Shown here: positions 33,955 to 42,575 of the stretch, piece after piece
Layout: each line of letters begins with the position of its first letter
Position numbering within the stretch: position 1 is the first letter of the stretch
From: Hyphomonadaceae bacterium
GTDB taxonomy: Bacteria; Pseudomonadota; Alphaproteobacteria; Caulobacterales; Aquidulcibacteraceae
Assembly: GCA_016791385.1 (NCBI GenBank)
Contig: JAEUMR010000041.1
Location: forward strand, 1-52,844
Direction of reading: 5' to 3'
Length of the DNA: 52,844 nt
The notes under the pieces: model-generated
Database searches by the model: none
Told to the model about the DNA's origin: nothing
What the model saw: the letters and a program-made list of their open reading frames with translations, nothing else
Made by a program: the position numbers and the translations under genes

Positions 33955-35438
33955 CGCCGCCGCACAGCCGCCCGCGCCGCGTCCAGCACCACATCGGTAG
34001 CGCGGCCGCGCACCTCCATGCCTTGCGCGCGCTCGAAGGCGCGGATCGCCGTGCGCGTGCGTGGACCGATCTCGCCGTCAGCGCGGCCGATGCTGTAGCC
34101 CAAACGGCTGAGCAGACGCTGCAACTCGCGCACGCCGGATCGGCCAAGGCCGCGCGGCTCGCGCGCCGGTTCGGGCGACACGCCCGCGCGCTCGCGCACG
34201 CGGTTGAGCAGCGAGGCGGTTGGAAAGCCGTCAGCGGGCAAACTCTGATCGGCTTGGAAGGCGCGCACGGCGCGGCGCGTGGCCGAGCCGAACAAACCGT
34301 CGGCGGCGCCGGCGTCGTAGCCGAGGCCGTTGAGCAAGGTCTGCAATTCCAACGTCTGATCGCGATTGAGCGAGCCAGCTGCGCGCGGCCAATCGCGCGA
34401 CAGCGTCGAACTGCGGCCATCGAAAGCGCGCGCCAGCAACGACACCACGAGCGCATAGCGGTCCGAGGCGTTGTAGCGGCGGATCACACTGAAATTGTGG
34501 TGCAGCAGCAGCGCCGGCCCCTGTGCGCCCGCAGGCAGCCAAAGCTGCGCTTGCAGCGCCGTATCGTCCGCGCGCCAGGGCGCGCCATCCATGCGTGCGA
34601 CGCCGCGCTCGCGCCACTCGGACACCGGACGCAGCGTGCCGTCGGCGAGCGCGTAGTCGAAGCCGTCGGGCAAGCGCACTTCATCGAACACCGGCTCGCC
34701 GCGGCGCCAGCCGCGATCGGCGAGATAATTGGCGATCGAGGCAGCGACATCGCCGCGATTGCCCCAGATGTCGCGATGGCCGTCATTGTCCCAATCCACC
34801 GCCGTGGTGAGATAGACGTCCGGCATGAATTGCGGCTGACCAAGCGCGCCGGCCCAGGACGAGCGCAGCTGGTTCTGATCGGCAAGGCCACGTTCGACCA
34901 TCTGCGCCAGCGCCAGCAGATAGCCTTCGAACTGGGCGCGGCGGCGGCCTTCATAGGCGAGCGTCGACAGCGCCACTTGCGCATCCCAATTCAGCGCTGC
35001 CTCGCCGTAATTGCTTTCAAGCCCCCAGATGCCGAGCACGATGCCGGACGGCACGCCGTAGCGTTGCTCGACAGCGTCGAGCGTGGGGCCAATGGTTTGT
35101 CGGAGCGCCAGGCCGCCGGAGATGCGATTTTCGGTGACGCGGTTGGTGACGTAGTCCCAGACCGGGCTGACGAATTCGGGCTGGCGCTGATCCAGCTCGA
35201 TGACGCGCTCGTCGGGCTCGATGCCAGCCAGCAGCCGGCCCAGCACGTCCGGGTCGCGGCCGGCGGAAACGGCGCGGCGGGCGAAATCGTCGCGCCAAGC
35301 GTCGAACTCGGGGTTGCCCGAGGTGGAGAAAGCCGGCGGCTGGCGCGATTGCGCGACCACGGTGGTCGGCCCGCAGGCGATTGCCAACGACACCGCCACA
35401 GCGAGAAAAAGAGCCCGCGCCATACCTATCCCCTTCAT
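33951..35438 (-). CDS. MltB-type lytic murein transglycosylase with two peptidoglycan-binding domains
   Basis: 495 aa, or 490 from an ATG five codons in. A signal peptide (MARALFLAVAVSLAIA) precedes the MltB/Slt-like catalytic domain, with the Glu in WGLESNYGEAALN near residue 140 and LGQPQFMPDVYL near 225. The C-terminus holds two PG_binding_1-like repeats: LNRDQTLELQTLLNGLGYDA near 360 and VRELQRLLSRLGYSIGRADG near 430. It cleaves glycan strands to 1,6-anhydro products in the periplasm. Confidence 0.95.
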   Translation of the reverse strand: MKGIGMARALFLAVAVSLAIACGPTTVVAQSRQPPAFSTSGNPEFDAWRDDFARRAVSAGRDPDVLGRLLAGIEPDERVIELDQRQPEFVSPVWDYVTNRVTENRISGGLALRQTIGPTLDAVEQRYGVPSGIVLGIWGLESNYGEAALNWDAQVALSTLAYEGRRRAQFEGYLLALAQMVERGLADQNQLRSSWAGALGQPQFMPDVYLTTAVDWDNDGHRDIWGNRGDVAASIANYLADRGWRRGEPVFDEVRLPDGFDYALADGTLRPVSEWRERGVARMDGAPWRADDTALQAQLWLPAGAQGPALLLHHNFSVIRRYNASDRYALVVSLLARAFDGRSSTLSRDWPRAAGSLNRDQTLELQTLLNGLGYDAGAADGLFGSATRRAVRAFQADQSLPADGFPTASLLNRVRERAGVSPEPAREPRGLGRSGVRELQRLLSRLGYSIGRADGEIGPRTRTAIRAFERAQGMEVRGRATDVVLDAARAAVRRR

Positions 35439-35573
35439 CCCCCGCTCAACGCCTCCTAGGTTGCGTCGCCCGCGGCATCAATGTCCCCAACGTTTGCGGC
35501 CCCGCCCGCATTGACTTCGGCCAGGGCGCCCCTTATTAGCCCCCGCTTCCCTTCCGACCCGGAAATCTCGGCC

Positions 35574-35699
35574 ATGAAAGTCAAGTCGTCGCTCAAATCC
35601 TTGAAAGCCCGCCACCGGGCCTGCCGGGTCGTGCGCCGCAAGGGCCGGGTTTACGTGATCAACAAGGTCGACCCGCGTTATAAGGCCAAGCAGGGCTGA
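35574..35699 (+). CDS. rpmJ: 50S ribosomal protein L36
   Basis: 41 aa, the alphaproteobacterial form [20 protein letters not shown]. The zinc-ligand Cys set of the short bacterial L36 is absent: only one Cys remains. Such zinc-free variants are regulated by zinc in some species. It is divergent from the transglycosylase gene across 135 bp. Confidence 0.96.
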   Translation: MKVKSSLKSLKARHRACRVVRRKGRVYVINKVDPRYKAKQG

Positions 35700-35788
35700 A
35701 TTTGGCCGCAAATGGCGCGCTGAAGCGGCGCCGAAGCGGCTCGCGGGACTGCTTTATCTCTGTTAGGATCAACGCGATTCAAATCGCG

Positions 35789-36346
35789 ATGCGCTCCTTT
35801 GTTTTTGCCATAGCCGCTGCCCTGACGCTCGCCGCTTGCGGCGCGCAGAGCGACGCCGCGCATCACGATCCCGAACTCGACGCGCTGTTTGCACAATTGG
35901 AGCAGGCGCCTGACGCAACGGCGGCTGGCCCAGTCGAGCAAGAGATCCTGGCGCACTGGGCCGATAGCGGCTCACCAACGGTGAATATCCTGCTCGAACG
36001 CGCCGACGCGGCGGTCGCCGCCGGCGAGACCGAAATGGCCGAGGGCTTCCTCGATCAGGCCAGCGCGCTTGCCCCCGATTACGCCGAGCCGTGGACGCGG
36101 CGGGCGGGCCTTGCCTACCGGGCCGAGGATTACGCGGGCGCGATCGCGGCGATCCAGGAGACGCTGAAGCGCGAACCGCGCCACTTCGTGGCGATGACCG
36201 ACCTCGGCCACATCTATGAGGGCCTGGGCCAGGACCGGGCCGCGCTCGAAGCCTTCCGCGCCGCGCTGGCGGTGCATCCGCACTACGATCCGGCGTTGCA
36301 GGGCGTGCGGCGGCTCGAACCGCGCGTCGACGGCCGGGACGCGTGA
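35789..36346 (+). CDS. TPR lipoprotein
   Basis: 185 aa from the ATG at 35789. The signal MRSFVFAIAAALTLAACG ends in a lipobox LAAC. TPR-like pairs follow: ILLERADAAVAAGETEMAEGF, AWTRRAGLAYRAEDYAGA-type repeats and AMTDLGHIYEGLGQDRAALEA. Likely periplasmic outer-membrane anchored scaffold; partner unknown. It is 7 bp upstream of an alpha/beta-hydrolase gene, so they are probably co-transcribed. Confidence 0.85.
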   Translation: MRSFVFAIAAALTLAACGAQSDAAHHDPELDALFAQLEQAPDATAAGPVEQEILAHWADSGSPTVNILLERADAAVAAGETEMAEGFLDQASALAPDYAEPWTRRAGLAYRAEDYAGAIAAIQETLKREPRHFVAMTDLGHIYEGLGQDRAALEAFRAALAVHPHYDPALQGVRRLEPRVDGRDA

Positions 36347-36353
36347 TTTTCCA

Positions 36354-37319
36354 ATGATCGTTTGGCTTGCAGCAGCCGCGCTGGCGGTTGCGCTTGGCCT
36401 CGGCGCGCTCGCCGCGCACGCGCGCGCCTACACGCGCCGCGTGGAAGCGCGCTTTCCCGCGAACGGACGCTTCCTCGGCGCCGAGGGCGCGCGCACGCAC
36501 TGGCGCGAAGCGGGCGCAGGCAATGGCGCGCCGCTTCTGCTGATCCATGGCGCCAGTTCGAACCTGTTGGAGCTGTGGGGCCCGCTCGCGAACGAATTCG
36601 CGCCGCTGCATCACGTCATCGCCTACGACCGGCCCGGTATGGGCCATTCGACGCGCGCGCGGCGCGGCGCTGAAGCGCTGGCGCATCAGGCGCGCTGTGC
36701 GGCGGCGGTGCTGAGAGAAGCGAATGCGGCGCCTGCCGTCATCGTAGGTCACTCGCTGGGCGCAGCGGTGGCGCTGCGGCTTGCGCTCGACCATCCTGCG
36801 CTGGTGCGCGGACTGGTGCTGGTCGCGCCGGCAAGCCATCCCTATCCCGGCCAGCCCGCCTGGTGGGCGCGGCTCTCGGCTATGCCGGTGCTGGGCGATT
36901 TGTTCTGCGGCCTGCTGGTGCCGTGGCTGGGGCCGATGATGGCGAGCGCCAGCATCGCCAACAATTTCTGGCCGGCGCCGGCGCCTGTGGATTATCCCGA
37001 CCAAGCCGGCGTGCCGCTGATCTTCCGCCCGCGCGCCTTCCGCGCCAGCGCGCGCGATGTGGTCGCCTCGAAAGCGGAATTCGCCGCGCAACAGCCGCGT
37101 TATGGCGAGTTATACACACCCGCCGTCGTCATCACCGCGGAGAAAGACCGCATCGTCAGCCCCAAGCGCCATGCGCGCGCGCTGGCGGCCGATCTGCCCG
37201 CCGCCGAACTGGTGATCGCGCCCGACACCGGCCACATGCCGCACAGGCTGCGGACAGATCTGGTCATCGCCGCGATTCGGCGTGTCAACGAGATGACGAC
37301 AGAGCGCGCCGAAGGCTAA
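36354..37319 (+). CDS. alpha/beta-hydrolase with N-terminal membrane segment
   Basis: 321 aa from the ATG at 36354. A hydrophobic N-terminus (MIVWLAAAALAVALGLGALA) acts as an anchor or signal. The hydrolase core has LLIHGASSN (oxyanion HG), YDRPGMGHS, nucleophile elbow GHSLGAAVAL, the acid in ITAEKDRIVSP and the His in DTGHMPHRL. Substrate unknown. Follows the TPR lipoprotein gene. Confidence 0.9.
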   Translation: MIVWLAAAALAVALGLGALAAHARAYTRRVEARFPANGRFLGAEGARTHWREAGAGNGAPLLLIHGASSNLLELWGPLANEFAPLHHVIAYDRPGMGHSTRARRGAEALAHQARCAAAVLREANAAPAVIVGHSLGAAVALRLALDHPALVRGLVLVAPASHPYPGQPAWWARLSAMPVLGDLFCGLLVPWLGPMMASASIANNFWPAPAPVDYPDQAGVPLIFRPRAFRASARDVVASKAEFAAQQPRYGELYTPAVVITAEKDRIVSPKRHARALAADLPAAELVIAPDTGHMPHRLRTDLVIAAIRRVNEMTTERAEG

Positions 37320-37361
37320 CGTTTCTCAACGATTCGATTCTCGAAACGATTGGGGCAAGCC

Positions 37362-37640
37362 ATGGCGGACTTCGGCGGAACGGACACTGTTGCGGCGCAA
37401 TCACTGACGCAAAGCGCGCAAGAGAAATTGCGCCAGCTGGTGGCGCGCATCGAAAAGCTCGAGGAAGAGAAAAAGTCGATCGCCGACGATGTGAAAGAGA
37501 CCTACGCCGAAGCCAAGGCGATGGGCTTCGACACCAAGGTGCTGCGCCAAGTCGTGCGCTTCCGCAAACAAGACCGCCAAGAGCGCGAAGAGCAGGAAAT
37601 GGTGCGCGACCTCTACCTGCATGCGCTGGGCGAAATTTAG
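37362..37640 (+). CDS. gapR: GapR-family nucleoid-associated protein (DUF2312)
   Basis: 92 aa from the ATG at 37362. The coiled-coil helix [20 protein letters not shown], then the family signature [25 protein letters not shown], and end LYLHALGEI match DUF2312. In Caulobacter GapR clamps around AT-rich overtwisted DNA ahead of replication and transcription forks and stimulates topoisomerases. Followed directly by an unusual G-tract/C-tract inverted array and a basic small protein gene. Confidence 0.94.
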   Translation: MADFGGTDTVAAQSLTQSAQEKLRQLVARIEKLEEEKKSIADDVKETYAEAKAMGFDTKVLRQVVRFRKQDRQEREEQEMVRDLYLHALGEI

Positions 37641-37642
37641 AA

Positions 37643-37722
37643 CTGGGGTTTGGGGCCTGGGGACTGGTATTTGGGCGAGCGCTTGCGCCGCTAATCCCCA
37701 CCCCCTAATCCATAATCCCCAG
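37643..37722. repeat. heptad G-tract array with opposed C-tracts (inverted)
   Basis: G-runs begin at 37645, 37652, 37659, 37666 and 37673, exactly 7 bases apart (GGGG, GGGG, GGGG, GG, GGG). About 20 bp on, C-rich TAATCCCC-type units occupy 37691-37720. The outer ends pair as CTGGGG (37643-37648) with CCCCAG (37717-37722). The array fills the gap between gapR and the next gene and could form a G-quadruplex on either strand or a long imperfect hairpin. Confidence 0.75.
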
Positions 37723-37723
37723 C

Positions 37724-38098
37724 ATGCCCCGCGACGTCGATCCCAAGCAGACGCGCAAAGCCTTGCGGATCATCCGCAAGCTGGCGGCGAAAGGCGCGGC
37801 GGCGGAGACGATCGATCCTGAAACCGGCGAAGTGAAGCCTGGCGAAGGCGCGGTCGATTATTCGCAATGGGAGAGCGAGTTCCTGACCGAGGTCGACCAG
37901 CGGCTCGAAAAATACGGCTCGGCGTTTCACGACCTAAGCAAAGGCCGCAAGGACGAAGCGCTCTCCACGCTGCAAACCGTGAAGCTGAAAGAAATCGCCG
38001 CCAAGGCGCGCGGCAAGAAGCGCAAGGGCCTCACCACGAAAAAGCCGCTCGGCTGGAAGCAGCGCGAGCGGCCTAAATCGCGTAGCGAAGAAAGCTAG
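37724..38098 (+). CDS. basic conserved small protein downstream of gapR
   Basis: 124 aa. I do not recognise a named family. It has an N-terminal Lys/Arg-rich helix (PKQTRKALRIIRKLAAKG), a central helix (YSQWESEFLTEVDQRLEKYG) and a strongly basic C-terminal tail (ARGKKRKGLTTKKPLGWKQR), suggesting nucleic-acid binding. The bases before the ATG are C-rich with no Shine-Dalgarno. Its neighbour gapR suggests a nucleoid link, which is inference. Confidence 0.75.
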   Translation: MPRDVDPKQTRKALRIIRKLAAKGAAAETIDPETGEVKPGEGAVDYSQWESEFLTEVDQRLEKYGSAFHDLSKGRKDEALSTLQTVKLKEIAAKARGKKRKGLTTKKPLGWKQRERPKSRSEES

Positions 38099-38100
38099 GC

Positions 38101-39597
38101 TCAGCCCTCCGCCGCCGCCTTCTCTTCCAGCCCGTACTCGCGCAGCTTGCGGTAGAGCGTCGAGCGGCCGATGCCGAGACGGCGCGCGATCTCCGACATG
38201 TGGCCGGAATAATGATCGATCGCGAGCTCGATCAGATCGCGCTCGATTTGTTCGAGCTGACGCAGATGGCCGCTATTGTCGAACACCGCGACCGGAGCGG
38301 TCGTGGTTTCCGCCGCCTCCGCCATCGCCGCCGTGAACGCGGCGTGCGCAGCGGTGACGTGGTGATCGTTCGCTGGCGCAGGCACATCGGCCGGCAGCGC
38401 ATCGTTGGCTGCCATCAGCGGCTTCATGCCCGAGATCTGCGGGAAATCTTCCGGCTGCAGCAATTCGCCTTCGCACAGGATGACGGCGCGGAACACGCTA
38501 TTTTCGAGCTGACGGACGTTGCCCGGCCAGTCGTAGTCCAGCAGCATCTGCAGCGTCGCTTGCGAGCAGCCGCGCACATTGCGGCCTTCTTCGGCGTTAA
38601 AGCGGGCGATGAAGCGCTGCACCAGCGCGACGAGGTCTTCCTTGCGCTCGCGCAGCGGCGGCGCCTCGATGGGGAAGACGTTGAGGCGGTAATAGAGGTC
38701 TTCGCGGAAAGCGCCGTCAGCGACCAGCTTGGCGAGGTCCTTGTTGGTGGCGCTGATGATGCGCACGTCGACCTTCACCGGGCGCTTGGCGCCGACCGGA
38801 TCGACTTCGCCTTCCTGCAGCACGCGCAGCAGCTTGACTTGCATGTCGAGCGGCAGTTCGCCGACTTCGTCGAGGAACAGCGTGCCGCCATTGGCTTCGG
38901 CGAACTTGCCGGCGTGATTATCGGTGGCGCCCGTGAACGAGCCCTTCACGTGGCCGAACAGGATGCTCTCGACCAGGTTCTCCGGAATGGCGCCGCAATT
39001 GACCGTCACGAACGGACGGCCCGCGCGCTCGGACGCGCCCTGGATCGCGCGCGCCAGCAATTCCTTGCCGACGCCGCTTTCGCCGGTGATCAGCACCGGA
39101 ATGTTGGAGGCCGCCGCGCGTTTGCCCATGCGCACCACCGGCGCCATCACCGGCGCGTTGGCGACCATGTCGTCAAAGCTCATATGACCGGCGGCGCGCT
39201 TCTTCATGCGCACGACTTCGGTCTTAAGATTCGACATCTCGAGCGCGTTGCGGATCGAGACCATGATGCGCTCGGGGCTCGCCGGCTTGACGAAGAAGTC
39301 CGAGGCGCCCGCCTGCATCGCCTGCACCACGGTGTCGATGCCGCCCGAGGCGGTCAGCACGATGCAGGGCAGATCAGAGCGGCGCAGGCGGATTTCCTTC
39401 ATCGCCTCGATGCCGCTCATGCCCGGCATGACCAGGTCCAAGAGGACGATGTCGATGTCGGCGTGCGTCTCCACTGCGGCCACCGCCGCAGCGCCGTTTT
39501 CGGCCGCACGTGTCAGGAAACCATTGCGCTCGACAGCCGCCTGCAACAGACGGCGCTGCGCCGGATCGTCATCGACGATCAGGATCGTCTTGCCCAT
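38101..39597 (-). CDS. orphan sigma-54-dependent response regulator (NtrC type)
   Basis: 498 aa from the ATG at 39595-39597 (GGTGGG upstream). Domains: receiver (1-120, [16 protein letters not shown] with acceptor Asp near 54, VKPAS), AAA+ sigma-54 interaction domain (about 148-375, Walker [17 protein letters not shown] in place of GAFTGA, Walker [25 protein letters not shown]), and a Fis-type C-terminal HTH ([17 protein letters not shown]). It activates sigma-54 promoters when phosphorylated. No kinase is adjacent. Confidence 0.95.
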   Translation of the reverse strand: MGKTILIVDDDPAQRRLLQAAVERNGFLTRAAENGAAAVAAVETHADIDIVLLDLVMPGMSGIEAMKEIRLRRSDLPCIVLTASGGIDTVVQAMQAGASDFFVKPASPERIMVSIRNALEMSNLKTEVVRMKKRAAGHMSFDDMVANAPVMAPVVRMGKRAAASNIPVLITGESGVGKELLARAIQGASERAGRPFVTVNCGAIPENLVESILFGHVKGSFTGATDNHAGKFAEANGGTLFLDEVGELPLDMQVKLLRVLQEGEVDPVGAKRPVKVDVRIISATNKDLAKLVADGAFREDLYYRLNVFPIEAPPLRERKEDLVALVQRFIARFNAEEGRNVRGCSQATLQMLLDYDWPGNVRQLENSVFRAVILCEGELLQPEDFPQISGMKPLMAANDALPADVPAPANDHHVTAAHAAFTAAMAEAAETTTAPVAVFDNSGHLRQLEQIERDLIELAIDHYSGHMSEIARRLGIGRSTLYRKLREYGLEEKAAAEG

Positions 39598-39900
39598 ATA
39601 CCCACCAATTCGTTTGCCGTGCTTCTCTGATGGAAGCACTGGTCATGGCCGGACCATACGGGGCGGAAGTTCAGGTCGCGTTAAAATGGCACACATCACA
39701 GCAATTTTCGTAAGCGTGCATAGGCATTAGATGAACACCGTGTTCACCATATCCCTCCCACCCATTCCCGGGGCTTCGCGCAGCGAAGAGCCCGGGACCT
39801 ATAAGCGCAGCGATTTTACATCGCGTGCTGGCGGTGCAGCTTCGTTCGGAACCAAGCATGTCTATGGGTCCCGGACTGAACGCTGCGCATTCATCCGGGA
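39598..39900. other. 303-base intergenic region with hairpin, palindrome and REP-like pair
   Basis: This is the only stretch of about 300 bases without a gene. In order: GTGCTTC-N7-GAAGCAC (39619-39639) in the leader of the response regulator gene; the palindrome at 39732-39746; and a two-copy inverted REP-like element from 39757 that runs into the UbiB-like gene. I see no small ORF or RNA gene that I can support. Confidence 0.7.
39732..39746. promoter_or_regulatory. TGAACAC-C-GTGTTCA operator-like palindrome
   Basis: A perfect 7-bp inverted repeat around a central C, in the divergent region between the sigma-54 regulator and the UbiB-like gene. The size and symmetry fit a dimeric helix-turn-helix regulator site. 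The binder is unknown. Confidence 0.5.
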
Positions 39901-39909
39901 ATGGGTGGG
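39757..39909. repeat. paired inverted REP-like elements (BIME-like), about 153 bp
   Basis: Unit 1 is about 39757-39802 and unit 2 about 39863-39909, in opposite orientation. Their outer ends are a perfect 15-bp inverted repeat: CCCACCCATTCCCGG (39757-39771) with 39895-39909. Both contain a GGTCCCGG / GCTGCGC core. Unit 1 folds into CTTCGC-GCA-GCGAAG inside a CCCGGG/CCCGGG stem. This resembles REP/BIME elements. The far end supplies the ATG used by the next ORF. Confidence 0.75.
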
Positions 39910-41259
39910 CGCTTGAGCGACAAACCCGACCCCGAGCGCAACCGCATTACCGCGCGCATTGGCCGTGTGGCGCGCGTTGGCGCCAACATGTCCGGCGCCG
40001 TGGCCGCGCGGGTCACCGGCGCCGATCAGGCCGCGCTGGCGAAAGCGATGCGCCAGGCGCTCGGCCATTCCAAAGGCCCGCTGATGAAGGTGGCGCAATT
40101 GCTCGCCACCGTGCCGGACCTGTTGCCGGAAGCGTATGCGGAGGAATTCCGCAAACTGCAGGCGCAGGCGCCGCCGATGGGCTGGCCGTTCGTGCAGCGG
40201 CGCATGCGCGCCGAGTTGGGCGAAAACTGGCAAAGCAAGTTCGCCGCGTTCGAACCGGAAGCAGCGGCAGCCGCCTCGCTCGGTCAAGTACATCGCGCCA
40301 TCGCCCATGATGGGCGCAAGCTTGCCTGCAAGCTGCAATATCCAGACATGGCCAGCGCGGTGGAAGCCGATCTCGGCCAGCTGCGCACCCTGCTCTCGCT
40401 GTTCAAGTCGATGGACAAGACCATCGACAGCACCGAGGCGATCGAGGAAATCGGCGCCCGCCTGCGCGAGGAATTGGATTATACGCGCGAGCTGAAGCAC
40501 ATGCGCCTGTTCGCGCTCATGCTGGCGGACGAACCGCGCATCAAGACGCCCGAGCCGCTGGAAGAACTCTCCAGCAAGCGCCTGCTCACCATGACCTGGC
40601 TCGACGGCCGCGGGCTGATGCATTGGCTCGATGAGCCGCAAGAGACGCGCAACCGCATCGCTGAGCTTCTGTTCAAGGCTTGGTGGGGGCCAATGACGCA
40701 TTACGGCGTCATCCACGGCGACCCGCATCTGGGCAATTACGCGCTGACCGACAGCGCCGAGCGGCTGCATCTCTTGGACTTCGGCTGCGTGCGTATTTTC
40801 CCCTCGCGCTTCCTCGACGGCGTTGTCGGGCTCTATCGCGGGCTCAGGGCCGGCGACATGGATCAGGTCGCGCACGCCTACGAAGTGTGGGGCTTCAAGA
40901 ACCTCAATGCGCCGCTGATCGAAGCGCTGACATTGTGGGCGCGCTTCATCTACGGCCCGCTGCTGGACGACCGCGTGCGCACCATCGCCGACGACGTGCC
41001 GCCCGCGCAGTACGGCCGGCGCGAGGCGATGGAAGTGCGCAAACGCCTCAAGACGCTTGGACCTGTGCTGATCCCGCGCGAGTTCGTGTTCATGGACCGC
41101 GCCGCGATCGGGCTCGGCGCGGCGTTCCTGCATTTGCGCGCGGAGCTGAATTTCGGCGCCATGTTCGCCGCGAGCGTGGAGGGCTTCTCCACCGAGGGGC
41201 TGCGCCAGCGCCAAGCCGATGCGTTGAGCGCTGTCGGGCTGAGCACAAGCGAAGAATAA
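39901..41259 (+). CDS. ABC1/UbiB/COQ8-like atypical kinase
   Basis: 452 aa from the ATG at 39901; a TTG at 39913 is an alternative, because the ATG belongs to a REP-like element. UbiB-family signatures: an N-terminal KxGQ-like motif written KVAQLLATVPDLLP, an Ala-rich nucleotide loop AAAASLGQVHRA, catalytic VIHGDPHLGNYAL and a metal DFG (LLDFGCVR). COQ8/UbiB ATPases support ubiquinone synthesis or lipid-related roles. The Gly of KxGQ is Ala here. No C-terminal TM pair is obvious. Confidence 0.88.
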   Translation: MGGRLSDKPDPERNRITARIGRVARVGANMSGAVAARVTGADQAALAKAMRQALGHSKGPLMKVAQLLATVPDLLPEAYAEEFRKLQAQAPPMGWPFVQRRMRAELGENWQSKFAAFEPEAAAAASLGQVHRAIAHDGRKLACKLQYPDMASAVEADLGQLRTLLSLFKSMDKTIDSTEAIEEIGARLREELDYTRELKHMRLFALMLADEPRIKTPEPLEELSSKRLLTMTWLDGRGLMHWLDEPQETRNRIAELLFKAWWGPMTHYGVIHGDPHLGNYALTDSAERLHLLDFGCVRIFPSRFLDGVVGLYRGLRAGDMDQVAHAYEVWGFKNLNAPLIEALTLWARFIYGPLLDDRVRTIADDVPPAQYGRREAMEVRKRLKTLGPVLIPREFVFMDRAAIGLGAAFLHLRAELNFGAMFAASVEGFSTEGLRQRQADALSAVGLSTSEE

Positions 41260-41372
41260 TCCGCGCCGGCGCGCACGCGCGTCAGTTTCAGCGCGCTGTT
41301 GGCGCCTCAAGGCTTGTGAAGCGGCGCCGCGATGTGCGTTATGGGCGCTCAACCACGGAGGACCGGCACGGA

Positions 41373-42575
41373 ATGGAAGGCAGCCACGCACTGATCACGA
41401 CTTTGGTGGCCGCAATCGTGCTCGCCTTCCTGTTTGGCTCGCTGGCGCAACGCTTCCGCTTCTCGCCGATCGTTGGTTACCTGATTGCGGGCGTGGCAGT
41501 CGGCCCGCACACGCCCGGCTTCGAGGCGGACCTGGAGCTGGCGCTGCAGCTCTCCGAGATCGGCGTCATTCTGCTGATGTTCGGCGTCGGACTGAAAATT
41601 TCCGTCGAAGACATTTGGTCCGTGCGCTGGATCGCAGTGCCGAGTTCGCTGGGGCAGACGGTGCTTGTCGCGCTTGTGGGCGCGGGCCTGGCGCTGGCGC
41701 TGGGCATGCCGGCCGCCGAAGCGATCATCCTGGGCGTCGCCCTATCGGTGGCGAGCACGATCGTGTTCCTGCGCGCGCTGGAAGACCGGCGCCTGATGAA
41801 GAGCGAACTGGCGCGCATCGGCATTTCCTGGCTGCTGGTGGAAGATTTCGTCATCATCATCGCCATCGTCGTGCTGCCAGCCATGGCGGCGCTGGCGACG
41901 GGCGAAGGCCGGGCAGTCTCCCCGCTCGGCATTCTGTCCGCGCTTGGCGGCACGTTCCTCAAGATCGCGGTGTTCGTGGCGCTGATCCTCGTCGTCGGCG
42001 CGCGCGTCTTTCCCTGGCTGATCATTCAAGTGGCGCACCTGAAATCGCGCGAGCTGCTTTCGCTCGGCACGTTAGCGCTGGCGCTCGGCGTCGCCTGGGC
42101 AGCCTATTATTGGTTCGACGCCAGCTTCGCGCTGGGCGCCTTCCTCGGCGGACTTGCGCTCAACGGAACCAAATTCAGCCACAAGGTGGCGGAGGACTCG
42201 CTGCCGCTGCGCGACACCTTCGCGGTGCTGTTCTTCGTCGCCGTCGGCATGCTGTTCGATCCGAGCGTGCTGCTGCGCCAACCGCTGGCGCTGGCCGCGC
42301 TGGTGGGCGTTGTCATCATCGCCAAGTTCGCGCTCGCCTACGCTCCGCTCCGGCTGGCCGGCCAATCGCGCGGCAACGCCCTCTTCCTCTCGCTCGGCGT
42401 GGCGCAAGCCGGCGAGTTTTCGTTCGTGCTGGCCGGATTGGGCGTGCAGCTCGGCATGATGAGCGCGGAGACCTACAATCTCATTTTGGCCGTCGCGCTG
42501 ATCTCGATTGCGGTCAATCCGTTCCTGTTGCGGATGGCGCCGGAAACGCCAGCGCCCAAACCCGTGACGGCCTGA
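41373..42575 (+). CDS. CPA2-family cation:proton antiporter, no RCK domain
   Basis: 400 aa from the ATG at 41373, with GGAGGA 10 nt upstream. KefB/YbaL-like: FRFSPIVGYLIAGVAVGPHTPG near residue 27, GVILLMFGVGLKIS, and the Glu-Asp pair in WLLVEDFVIII. The usual C-terminal TrkA-N/RCK ligand domain is absent. Integral inner-membrane exchanger of K+ or Na+ for H+; ion specificity not readable. Confidence 0.9.
   Translation: MEGSHALITTLVAAIVLAFLFGSLAQRFRFSPIVGYLIAGVAVGPHTPGFEADLELALQLSEIGVILLMFGVGLKISVEDIWSVRWIAVPSSLGQTVLVALVGAGLALALGMPAAEAIILGVALSVASTIVFLRALEDRRLMKSELARIGISWLLVEDFVIIIAIVVLPAMAALATGEGRAVSPLGILSALGGTFLKIAVFVALILVVGARVFPWLIIQVAHLKSRELLSLGTLALALGVAWAAYYWFDASFALGAFLGGLALNGTKFSHKVAEDSLPLRDTFAVLFFVAVGMLFDPSVLLRQPLALAALVGVVIIAKFALAYAPLRLAGQSRGNALFLSLGVAQAGEFSFVLAGLGVQLGMMSAETYNLILAVALISIAVNPFLLRMAPETPAPKPVTA

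Noticed and set aside
38200-39630. 476-aa plus-strand frame opposite the sigma-54 response regulator
   Set aside because: His/Gln/Asp-rich shadow with no recognisable domain; the minus strand is a clear NtrC-type protein.
39690-39710. Possible sigma-54 promoter (TGGCAC...GCA)
   Set aside because: The GG to GC distance is one base too long (11 instead of 10), so it does not meet the -24/-12 consensus.
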